From a virus, in IMG/VR virus record IMGVR_UViG_3300049217_000138, positions 1-41,616 of that record: 41,616 bases of DNA. One strand, written 5' to 3'. The first letter of the stretch is position 1. Every line of letters starts with the position of its first letter. The notes under the pieces were generated by a model. That model did no database searches. It saw nothing but the letters and a program-made list of their open reading frames with translations, and had not been told where the DNA came from. Shown here in pieces: positions 22,832-31,432 of this stretch. Both the position numbers and the translations under genes were made by a program.

Positions 22832-23187
22832 TAAATGAACCGGAACATCGCTTCGTTTGGTATCTGTGTCAAATGTACCAAAAGTTGCCCAATGATCCTT
22901 TCATTATAGATATGGACCCGGTTCTCAAGTTATGGCTATACGAGCAATGGTTGGGAGACCACCGAGATGATGCGGAACTAGCTAAAAATCACGCATATCT
23001 ATTAGGGTCTTTCTCTAACCCTGAGGCTGTCAAGAGTATGATGAACGACAACGTTCACGAGTCCTCCGATGAAGACTATGAAGAATCTCTGAGAATGGTA
23101 AGAGAGACCAATCTCAAGATGTTAGGTGAAGCAAGTGCTCCCAAGAAGAGGAGAAGGAAAGCAACTCTCGTTGATAAACAAGGATGA
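22828..23187 (+). CDS. Tail assembly chaperone, frameshift (T-like) extension
   Basis: This frame is open from the slippery site: it begins IINEPEHRFVWYLCQMYQKL and continues for 119 residues, the first in-frame ATG being codon 16 (22873). It contains a helical, Trp-rich segment (PVLKLWLYEQWLGDHRDDAE) and a basic end (KKRRRKATLVDK). Joined to the upstream product it gives a protein of about 341 aa, made in minor amounts relative to the short form if it follows the usual scheme. The T-like part is expected to bind the tape measure or recruit tube subunits. AAGGA near its end serves the tape measure gene, whose ATG is 3 nt past the stop. Confidence 0.82.
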   Translation: MINEPEHRFVWYLCQMYQKLPNDPFIIDMDPVLKLWLYEQWLGDHRDDAELAKNHAYLLGSFSNPEAVKSMMNDNVHESSDEDYEESLRMVRETNLKMLGEASAPKKRRRKATLVDKQG

Positions 23188-23190
23188 TAA

Positions 23191-25443
23191 ATGCCTGACC
23201 CAACCAACCCAACAGATCCAACAGCCACGCCCCCTGTCGTAACAGATCCGGCTGTTCTAGCTGCTCAGACAGCTGCCCAGGCAGCCTACAATGATGCCCT
23301 GAAAAAGGGTATCCAAAATCAAAGAGACTTTAATGTTGCCGGAGCAGATTCTGCCGATATGTTGAGCAGTCTTCAGGGTCGTTTAGCCGAAGTTGGCATC
23401 AATCTAGAAGATATGGGAAATCTATCTGGTGTAGCCGCTACTAAATTTGGTTTGCTATCTACTTTTGCCGTTGGTGCTACAGAACAATTTAAACGCTTCA
23501 ATCAGAGCGTTGATACTGGACGTTTAGGTTCTTTTACCGATCAGATGCAAAGTTTATTGAGTAATGTAACTAGACAAGGTACTGCCCTAAATATAGTCTC
23601 GGGTGCTGGTAAAAAATTGGTTGATGTTTTAGGCTCTATGGGTGCTACTAGCAAAGACATATCAGAAGCTATAAAAGGTGGTGGCTCTACACTAGCAGCA
23701 TATGCCAAAAATGTTTTGATGAGTGCGGATAATACTTTGCGCTTTGAGAGTGCGTTGATGGATGCCGCTCAGCAAGCCGGAAATACTAATGAGCTGTACA
23801 AAGCAACAGGTGCCCATTTAGAAAAACTGAATGATGTCTATGGACAATTTGCTGGCGCTATGTCTGATAGTATGTTAGCTACACATAAGAGTACGGCAGA
23901 GATCAGTCAATATGCCATTGCTATTGCTGCTATGCCAGGCGGTCTAGAAGCTATGTCCAAAAGTATGGAAATTGCTGGACAGAAAACCAGTTTATTGACA
24001 GCTATGATACAATTTGCAGATGGTGCCGGTATTGATCACAATAAAATGCTACAAGATACCAATAAAGCGGCTGCACAATTTGGCATTGGAACTCAAGATG
24101 CTTTCAGATACACTGCTAGACTGGCTGATATGTCTAAAGATTTGGGCGCCCAACAAGCAGATGTTGGTCTTGCCTTATCCAAAACATCCGATGCATTCAG
24201 ATTGTATAATATGCACGGATCAGACTCTGTCAAGATGTCACAAAATCTAGCCGATACTGTTAAGAGTTATGCCGCTTCTCTAGAAGCTGCGGGTGTTCCA
24301 GCACATACTGCTATTGAACTAGGTCAGAAGTATACTGCTCAGATGGCAGATATGAGCGAAGCTCAGGAGTCGTTCATTTCTCAGCAAACGGGTGGGCCAG
24401 GCGGTTTGGCAGGCTCTTTTGCTTTTGAGAAATTGCTAAGAGAGGATCCAGCTAAGGCTGCTGAAAAACAACGAGAGACAATGAAAAAGTTGTCCGGTGG
24501 AAACATTGTTACCTTGCAACAAGCCGAAGATAATCCTGCTTTACAAATGCAGTATGAGAAACAAAGGCAACTTTTGATGAGCGGCACGCTTGGTGTTAAA
24601 GCTAACTCTAAAGCAGAGGCTGATATAATGTCGCAGGCATTGTCAGAAGGAAAGCCAATTACTGACAAGGGTACATCTGCTTCTCAAGCGCTATCGGATT
24701 ATTTTAATAAAGGTAAAGAAAAAGAACAGTTATCTGCTACCGCTGTTCAACAAATGGATATTACTGCCGAAGTGGTTAGATTACAAGCGGCCGGAATGAA
24801 CTTAACTACTTTGCAAAATGCTACTACAGCTCGCTCGGGCGCAGCAGCTCAAGGAGGTACTGATGGAACGGGCCGTGGTACCAATCCAGAAAACGTAGAT
24901 CGATTGCGAGCTGCACAATTAGCAGGCATGCATCCAGCCGCAGGATCTCCAACTGAAAAAATGGGTAGCCTTATAGCTAGGTCTGTCAATGATATTCCCA
25001 AAGCTTTGAGTGATGCAGGTAAAAGTATGTCAGAACAGTTGACATCAGATTATAGTGCAACAAGTCCAGCTTTACCTGGTACACCAACAATCAAGACGAC
25101 GACACAAACAGCGCCATCTTTAGGATTGGGTCGTTTGGGTATGGGTGGTTTCACGCCCAGTATGAGGCCAGCCGGAACAGATTATATTCCATCCGGTAGA
25201 CAAGTAGGTCAAGCAGTGCCTGGTGGTCAAACAACCGGTGCAACTACTACTCCCGCTACTGCGACTAGAACTCCGGGAACAGCTTCTGCTGGCCCAGCTT
25301 CAGCTCAACCCATTCCAGTTATGTTAGCTGGCGGTTCGGCCATCACCGTCAACTTTACCGGTAAGTGTCAACATTGTGGCAGCAACATTCACACCAGCGA
25401 ACAGGCTGCTATTCAGAGCCCTGCTTCAGTGGCTAGGTCATAA
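23191..25443 (+). CDS. Tail tape measure protein
   Basis: The 750-aa protein follows the chaperone frames, as tape measures do, and is largely helical and Ala/Gln/Ser-rich (for example VLMSADNTLRFESALMDAAQ and HKSTAEISQYAIAIAAMPGG). Length corresponds to a tail of roughly 110 nm at about 1.5 angstrom per residue, short beside the oversized sheath and hub. A Pro/Thr/Gly-rich linker (about 620-705) precedes an unusual C-terminus, AITVNFTGKCQHCGSNIHTS, with C726, H728, C729 and H734 able to hold a metal. No peptidase or lysozyme domain is apparent. ATG is supported by AAGGATGATAA. Confidence 0.88.
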   Translation: MPDPTNPTDPTATPPVVTDPAVLAAQTAAQAAYNDALKKGIQNQRDFNVAGADSADMLSSLQGRLAEVGINLEDMGNLSGVAATKFGLLSTFAVGATEQFKRFNQSVDTGRLGSFTDQMQSLLSNVTRQGTALNIVSGAGKKLVDVLGSMGATSKDISEAIKGGGSTLAAYAKNVLMSADNTLRFESALMDAAQQAGNTNELYKATGAHLEKLNDVYGQFAGAMSDSMLATHKSTAEISQYAIAIAAMPGGLEAMSKSMEIAGQKTSLLTAMIQFADGAGIDHNKMLQDTNKAAAQFGIGTQDAFRYTARLADMSKDLGAQQADVGLALSKTSDAFRLYNMHGSDSVKMSQNLADTVKSYAASLEAAGVPAHTAIELGQKYTAQMADMSEAQESFISQQTGGPGGLAGSFAFEKLLREDPAKAAEKQRETMKKLSGGNIVTLQQAEDNPALQMQYEKQRQLLMSGTLGVKANSKAEADIMSQALSEGKPITDKGTSASQALSDYFNKGKEKEQLSATAVQQMDITAEVVRLQAAGMNLTTLQNATTARSGAAAQGGTDGTGRGTNPENVDRLRAAQLAGMHPAAGSPTEKMGSLIARSVNDIPKALSDAGKSMSEQLTSDYSATSPALPGTPTIKTTTQTAPSLGLGRLGMGGFTPSMRPAGTDYIPSGRQVGQAVPGGQTTGATTTPATATRTPGTASAGPASAQPIPVMLAGGSAITVNFTGKCQHCGSNIHTSEQAAIQSPASVARS

Positions 25444-25451
25444 GGAACACC

Positions 25452-26372
25452 ATGGTTCAGGCAACTTTCAGTATCGGCACCTCGCTAGTCGGCTCTAATC
25501 CGGTTACACAATCCAATCTGTCTAACTCTTTGGCTAACGGACAGCTAATCCCATCGCTACCAAGTGATGCAGGTAATGGACTTCCATATACTCAGATTAC
25601 ACCTAATGTAGATTCACGGATTACGCGCAATATCATTACTTGGTTCGTTCCACAGTACGGAACAGTAGAGATGTTTATCAATCCACAGAACATTACCTAT
25701 ACTCATAAGAAGCTTATCACCAAAGATAGAACTAAAGGTGGATTTACTTTGCAGTATTGGGGAGAAGATTTGGACTCACTACAGATATCTGGCACTACAG
25801 GCAGCTCTGGTATTGAAGGTATCAATATGTTATATGAACTTTATCGTGCAGAGCAATATGCTTTTGATGCAGTAGGTCTAACACTAGCTGGAAATAATGC
25901 TGCGGCTGACGTAGCCAATAACCTCTCACAAGGTATTGGTGGGGCTCTAGGACAAGCAGTAGGTAGCATCAATATCACCGCTTCTGCGTCTGTTGGTATA
26001 TTAGGAGGTGCATTAGGTCTTTCTTCTCCGGTCAACACAATGTCCCCTAGAAATATCCCTTCTTTGGCAGCTATGGCTTTTGCTGTGGAGATGTATTACA
26101 ACGGCTGGGTATACAGGGGCTTCTTCGAGAATATGACCGTGACAGAACGAGCTGATAACTTTTTGCTGGATTACAGTATGACCTTTACCGCCACTCAGAG
26201 AAGAGGATATAGAACCAACTACTTCCCATGGAGCGAAAGCCCAAGCAGTGGTGCTAGCAGTTATGCTACTCCGCATTCCTTTAGTGGTAATGCTACACTC
26301 AATCCTAACCTAAATGTTGCAAGTAATTCAGGAACAGTATCAGTTGTAGGAACAGTATTGAGTCTGATATGA
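25452..26372 (+). CDS. Baseplate/tube-initiator-type protein (Dit- or gp48/gp54-like position)
   Basis: The 306-aa protein sits between tape measure and hub, where proteins that start tube polymerisation on the hub are encoded. It shows a beta-rich first half (YGTVEMFINPQNITYTHKKL, then GGFTLQYWGEDLDSLQISGT) and a second half with SLAAMAFAVEMYYNGWVYRG and FFENMTVTERADNFLLDYSM, ending YRTNYFPWSES. The middle (about 150-200) is a small-residue-rich hydrophobic loop. This pattern of tube-like fold plus a WxYRGFFE-type segment agrees with tube-proximal hub partners, but the exact equivalence is inference. AAGGA precedes ATG by 6 nt. Confidence 0.65.
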   Translation: MVQATFSIGTSLVGSNPVTQSNLSNSLANGQLIPSLPSDAGNGLPYTQITPNVDSRITRNIITWFVPQYGTVEMFINPQNITYTHKKLITKDRTKGGFTLQYWGEDLDSLQISGTTGSSGIEGINMLYELYRAEQYAFDAVGLTLAGNNAAADVANNLSQGIGGALGQAVGSINITASASVGILGGALGLSSPVNTMSPRNIPSLAAMAFAVEMYYNGWVYRGFFENMTVTERADNFLLDYSMTFTATQRRGYRTNYFPWSESPSSGASSYATPHSFSGNATLNPNLNVASNSGTVSVVGTVLSLI

Positions 26373-26387
26373 GGAGAAAGAAATAAA

Positions 26388-29300
26388 GTGGGTTTTCTAG
26401 GAGATTTATCTGATTCGTTATCGGCACAGCTTGGTATACAACAAAACAATACCACTGGGCTAGATTCTATTATCGATGGGCAACAAGTTCAATATGGTGC
26501 TCTGGGTGATTTTGCGTCCGAATTTGACCATACCGCAGAAAGAAGGTATGTAGAAGAGGGCTACTTGCAAAAGGATCCCTATGAGACTGATCCTAAATTG
26601 TCCGAAATACTATGGCAAGAGCCCAGTGCTACAGTGCTGGTCAAGAAAAAGATGTTCTCCTCTGTGGCCGAGAACTTCCGTCCTGATTTTATGGATGCGG
26701 ACGAAAGACTTTACTACAAGGCCATGTGCTTGCTTTTTCAGAACAAGTGTGTGCAGATTTCCGCGTTGGAAAAGCTCTCTAAAATACAGCAAGTAACTGC
26801 CGCAGTGGGCAGCATTAGTGAGCAATTGTATCCTTGGATCATTACTTTGACCGATACAGTAGTAGCTAACTCCAGCCTAGGTAATGGGGCCGCCCTTTTC
26901 GGAGCAGTAGCTGCCGGTAGCAACCCAATGACCACTCAGGATATGAGTAGCTTTATCTCTGTGGTTAATAGGTTAAGAGTAGTTAATACATATAGTCGTA
27001 CTAATCCATATACGACTTGGATTTCTGATCCTACCAATTTATTTCAAGCTAATTTTGGTCCCGGCACGGGAGTTATTGAGCTAACTAATTTCACCAACAT
27101 CAATACTACTACCAGTGTAGATTTGAAATCTCCTGGTCATTTTAGTTTTACCGTTTCTGATCCATATGAGTCCATGATCATTAGTGATTATGATATAGAG
27201 CTTGCCATTAGTGATGCTACCAATGTATTTTACAACAACAAAAGTTTTGAGTTTGGCACCCAAAGCATTAATCAAACCATCAATACACAACAAGGAATGC
27301 TCAATAGCCAACGAGCCGCCAGAAATGCTAGCCCTATTACTTTCAAGGTGCAGCCTAACTCATTGAGTAGCAATCAAGTAATAGCTATTATCGATCGCAC
27401 GGGCCTCAACATTCCGTTTACTTATGATCCTACAGGTGGCACCGGTATTCCAGGTGTGGGTTTGACAGGTTTAGGCAATGACGTGACCGTGCCTGCCGAT
27501 TATCTTTTTGGTGGAAACATTGCCGGCTATGATGGTTTAGCTACTACCAGTACGCCCATCGGTCCCTTCAACAACATTGTTCCTTTGATTAGTAATTCTG
27601 AGTTGACTACTTTTCAAGCTATCGTGACGGCCATTTTCCAACAGCTACAGCTATTGAAAAACGCCTCCGTGACTTCGGTTGTCAACAATGACTCTAACAA
27701 CTATGCCCGCCGTAAGCTTCGTTTCAATTTCTCTGGCAAGCTGGTTATTTCACCCATGGATGTCGTTCACATCTACATGAACTCTAAGAGTCAGTTCGAT
27801 GCCAAGATACTAACTGGTTTAGAGCAGATGTTCAGTGGTGGCGGTATTCTACAGAACGTCACCGTTACTCCCGCTTCACCCGTAGATACACTCTTCAATC
27901 CATCCGGTAACATTGCCCTACAAGCAGAGAAGTCTATCTATGCTGGACCCGACTTCCCCAACTATCTATGGTCACTAGTGCGTAGTAATTTCGTCACTGA
28001 CAGCGAAGGCACCCACGTTTTCGCCGGACTAGTCGATTCCTGTAATGATAACTGGAATCAAGGCAAATTCACTATGGAAATAGCCGGTAAGGACAATACC
28101 GCCTATTTTGATCAGGGTGTGGTTAATTTCAAGCCAGGAGTAGATGCTTTCTGTGGTCTTATCTTTGACCCGCTGACACCCTTCAAGTCCAACTTCGATA
28201 GCGTTACTGTCAATGCTGTGCCATCTACTCTGGAATTGTTGGACGAAAACAAGTATCTGATGACCGATACAGGTGCCGGCTCACTCCTCAAATACAAACT
28301 AGGATCCATCGCAGGTCAAAAGGCTACTACTGGCAACTATATTCAGGATCAAGGCTTCAACCAAAACACGGCCGGTACGACTACCAGAACCTTCTTCGCT
28401 CCTGATGGGTTAGCTTACAAATGGAAACAGGGCATTGGTATTTTCACTCAGTTCGGTTCTACTACCACCATCAATGATCCTAGTTTGGTTGGTTCTCCCA
28501 ATGTTTTCAATGAGCCCTTTGCTGGTTTGGACGTGATGAACGTTCTATCTTTATTGATTGCGGGCACTCCCTATAGCTATACCACTTTTTACAAGGGCAC
28601 CTCTGGTGTAGGTAGTTTCAGTGGCGATCCCAACAGTGGCAACAACGCCTCTTACTCCTTTATCAACTCTTTACAAACTAGCCTGCTGAACAACAATACT
28701 CTATGGGGCAATTTTATTCCCTTCAAGAGTCTGATTATGAACCAATCAGCCGTAGCTGCTGCTATGCAGGCCCAGCTTACCGCTACCAGCACCAATGCCG
28801 TTCTAGATGGACAGCTCAAGCAACTACAAGTCCTCAACAATGCAATGACGGGTTTAGGCGCGCTCAATGCCATCTCTACTAACGTCAAGAATTCCGAGGA
28901 TCCTTCCATTGCCGCTCAGATTACTGCCTTACAAGCCCAATCCACTAATCTGGTATCCCAAATCAACTCTAACATTGCCGCTTTCCAAGCTGCCGTCTCT
29001 CAATTTTCTCAGCAAACTGGCAATGCATCTGCCTACAGTAGCAACTCTCTAACAGATGGACAGAATGATCCTAGTGATACCGCCGCTCAAGAACTGATTC
29101 GTCAGCAAGTCAACTATCTAACTCGCCGTATGTCCTATGATGTCCGTGCCAATGATGACAAGAACCTGTTTATTGTAGACGATTACTACGATTTGGATTA
29201 TGATGTGGCCGCCTATAATCAGGCATTGACAGATGGCGTTAAGCTATTCTCTAACACCTATACTACGGTTAGAGAGCAGATTACTAACGTAGCTCATCTT

Positions 29301-31424
29301 CTTGATTTGGAAGTCTTTGCCGATTCTCAAGGACATATCCGTTGTAGACCGCCTCAGTATAACAAGATGCCTAGCTCTGTTTTTTTCCGTATGCTTTACA
29401 TAAAGCAACTTACGGGTGTGCAGGTTTTCCCGCAGTTTATGGATAGCTTACTAACAGATGCCCTTACCACTCTCAAGACAAATATCGAGATCATTGAAGA
29501 CCAAATTAGATATGAGTGTGCCATTCTGGGACACAAAGCCAGTATCGATTCCGATTTGGATTCAGAGCTATTTATCACCAGCGCCAATATAACGGCTGGT
29601 ATGTCAATAGCCTTCAATTTTATCTCTGATCCTACCGATACTATTACTGACATCAATAACCTTATTCAGCAAGCTAATCAGGATGTAATTACCGGCAGCA
29701 TGTCGCAAAACCTAAATGACTATGCTACCATCGCGGCAGCCGGCACCTCTACCAAGACTCTTTTCAACAACGTTGTACAATACACGGTATTATCTCAAGC
29801 TCTACAGGCACAGAACCAGGCCGCCCGAGGTTTCAGCGTCAACAGCATTCCAACGGCCACTGTTTTGACCAGCACGGTAGTGCAGCAGCTCATCACCCGC
29901 ATTCAGACTAAATCCGGTCAGACCATGACCAGTCAAGACTATTTGACACCAGCCGTACCTAACCAGCCGCAAGGTGTGGACGTAGCTCAAACCATTGACG
30001 TTTTCAAGGTGACCAATGATTTGTCTAAATATATGCAAAGCTGGCAGAACGCCGTCAAGTTATTCTACCAGTCCATCAAGAACGCGGCTGAATATGTTTC
30101 CCTTAATGATGATACCTCTATTAGTAATCAAGTAAGCACAACTGGCACTTTTGGTAACTCTCATATCCCAGAGTTATTTCAGCACATGATCGAAGATGAG
30201 GGCTATGATGATTATGGTATCAATTCTGGTCAGCGATATGTCATCAAAGGCAGTCAGATTAGAAATTGGAGACTTCAAGAACAACCGCCACAGTATAACA
30301 GTGTAGAAGTTCATGGTACAGTTAGTACCGTCTTTTCTGAAAAGCAGGGAGGTGGTGGTGCCCCTAGTCTGAACTCTTTCCCAGGCGGCGGTAACGCTCA
30401 GGTGACAGCTCTAGCTATGGACTATGATATGTGGCGCAACTACGGTTTCAAGCAAGGCACGGTAATTGAGGTGCCATTTCTCACCGATCCTGAAACACAG
30501 TGTGGGCCTTATGCGGCTATGGTACTGACTAAAGGTCGTTCCAACATTTTACAGGGCACCGTTACTATTTCTGGTAATGAGTATATGCAGCCAGGTGAAG
30601 TGGTCTATCTAGAAGATCGCAACTTGCTCTTCTATATTAGAACCGTTTCTCACAGTATCGCAGAAGGCCAAGCTTTTACCACCACTCTGGAACTAAACTA
30701 CGGACACACGGCCGGTGATTACATACCTACCTATTTGGATACTATTGGAAAGCTCATCTACAAGAATCGAGATGCCACTACTACTATTATTCAGAGACAA
30801 GATAATTCTTCGCAAGAAAAGAATCTGGGAGTTGTTCAGATCGATGGCGCCACAATGAGCCCAAATGTTCTTAGCAATGGTAATAGCCAATACATCAATC
30901 CTTATTCGGCTACCAATGGAGATGTTATCAACAACATCTTGTATAACACATCCTATGTTATCAATGCTAATGGAACCCCTGGCAACAACATTAAGGCTTC
31001 TTTAGAGTTGAGAGTGTATTTTGATAACAACACTCCCGCCAGCAGTGATTTACTTGGATTTGCTCAGCAAGTAGCCGCTCAACTCAACGGAACTTCCCAA
31101 GGGCCGCAAGGCAACTTTAGTTTGAGCCAACCATCTCCTAACCCAACTCTGCCGAGCAGTTCCGTTACCATTCAAGAAGTAAATATCGATAACACTACGG
31201 ATAAGAGATCTCCCTCTCAACAGGCTATCAATGCCGCCTTCAATCAGATGCTTACTTTAAGTGTCAATACGGGCCCAACTAGCCCTACTAGCGTATCAGA
31301 TTTGGGAATAGATAATACTCCTTTGAGAAACGTGCTATATAACTATGTAATAGATTGCTGGTTGGTTTTCACTATGGTTCCATCTACCGTGGCTAGTGGC
31401 ACTTCCGCAGCTACCAACCCGTAA
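26388..31424 (+). CDS. Giant baseplate hub protein
   Basis: The 1678-aa protein starts at GTG 26388 with GAGGAG upstream. It contains hub-type beta domains: SGKLVISPMDVVHIYMNSKS, LWSLVRSNFVTDSEGTHVFA and NWNQGKFTMEIAGKDNTAYF (about 450-570), then DLEVFADSQGHIRCRPPQYN (about 970-990) and, at about 1340-1450, GTVIEVPFLTDPETQCGPYA, GTVTISGNEYMQPGEVVYLE and GQAFTTTLELNYGHTAGDYI, the terminal barrel shared with gpD/gp27-like hubs. Helical insertions (around 790-900 and 1180-1280) explain part of the excess over T4 gp27 (391 aa). It is followed by the spike gene after 8 bp. The C-terminal 200 residues are Pro/Ser/Asn-rich. It would form the ring between tube and spike. Confidence 0.82.
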   Translation: MGFLGDLSDSLSAQLGIQQNNTTGLDSIIDGQQVQYGALGDFASEFDHTAERRYVEEGYLQKDPYETDPKLSEILWQEPSATVLVKKKMFSSVAENFRPDFMDADERLYYKAMCLLFQNKCVQISALEKLSKIQQVTAAVGSISEQLYPWIITLTDTVVANSSLGNGAALFGAVAAGSNPMTTQDMSSFISVVNRLRVVNTYSRTNPYTTWISDPTNLFQANFGPGTGVIELTNFTNINTTTSVDLKSPGHFSFTVSDPYESMIISDYDIELAISDATNVFYNNKSFEFGTQSINQTINTQQGMLNSQRAARNASPITFKVQPNSLSSNQVIAIIDRTGLNIPFTYDPTGGTGIPGVGLTGLGNDVTVPADYLFGGNIAGYDGLATTSTPIGPFNNIVPLISNSELTTFQAIVTAIFQQLQLLKNASVTSVVNNDSNNYARRKLRFNFSGKLVISPMDVVHIYMNSKSQFDAKILTGLEQMFSGGGILQNVTVTPASPVDTLFNPSGNIALQAEKSIYAGPDFPNYLWSLVRSNFVTDSEGTHVFAGLVDSCNDNWNQGKFTMEIAGKDNTAYFDQGVVNFKPGVDAFCGLIFDPLTPFKSNFDSVTVNAVPSTLELLDENKYLMTDTGAGSLLKYKLGSIAGQKATTGNYIQDQGFNQNTAGTTTRTFFAPDGLAYKWKQGIGIFTQFGSTTTINDPSLVGSPNVFNEPFAGLDVMNVLSLLIAGTPYSYTTFYKGTSGVGSFSGDPNSGNNASYSFINSLQTSLLNNNTLWGNFIPFKSLIMNQSAVAAAMQAQLTATSTNAVLDGQLKQLQVLNNAMTGLGALNAISTNVKNSEDPSIAAQITALQAQSTNLVSQINSNIAAFQAAVSQFSQQTGNASAYSSNSLTDGQNDPSDTAAQELIRQQVNYLTRRMSYDVRANDDKNLFIVDDYYDLDYDVAAYNQALTDGVKLFSNTYTTVREQITNVAHLLDLEVFADSQGHIRCRPPQYNKMPSSVFFRMLYIKQLTGVQVFPQFMDSLLTDALTTLKTNIEIIEDQIRYECAILGHKASIDSDLDSELFITSANITAGMSIAFNFISDPTDTITDINNLIQQANQDVITGSMSQNLNDYATIAAAGTSTKTLFNNVVQYTVLSQALQAQNQAARGFSVNSIPTATVLTSTVVQQLITRIQTKSGQTMTSQDYLTPAVPNQPQGVDVAQTIDVFKVTNDLSKYMQSWQNAVKLFYQSIKNAAEYVSLNDDTSISNQVSTTGTFGNSHIPELFQHMIEDEGYDDYGINSGQRYVIKGSQIRNWRLQEQPPQYNSVEVHGTVSTVFSEKQGGGGAPSLNSFPGGGNAQVTALAMDYDMWRNYGFKQGTVIEVPFLTDPETQCGPYAAMVLTKGRSNILQGTVTISGNEYMQPGEVVYLEDRNLLFYIRTVSHSIAEGQAFTTTLELNYGHTAGDYIPTYLDTIGKLIYKNRDATTTIIQRQDNSSQEKNLGVVQIDGATMSPNVLSNGNSQYINPYSATNGDVINNILYNTSYVINANGTPGNNIKASLELRVYFDNNTPASSDLLGFAQQVAAQLNGTSQGPQGNFSLSQPSPNPTLPSSSVTIQEVNIDNTTDKRSPSQQAINAAFNQMLTLSVNTGPTSPTSVSDLGIDNTPLRNVLYNYVIDCWLVFTMVPSTVASGTSAATNP

Positions 31425-31432
31425 AGGAAATA

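Noticed and set aside
22873-23187. Independent gene starting at ATG 22873
   Set aside because: There is no ribosome site, and the frame is open back to the phased A7 slippery site, so it is treated as the frameshift extension of the chaperone.
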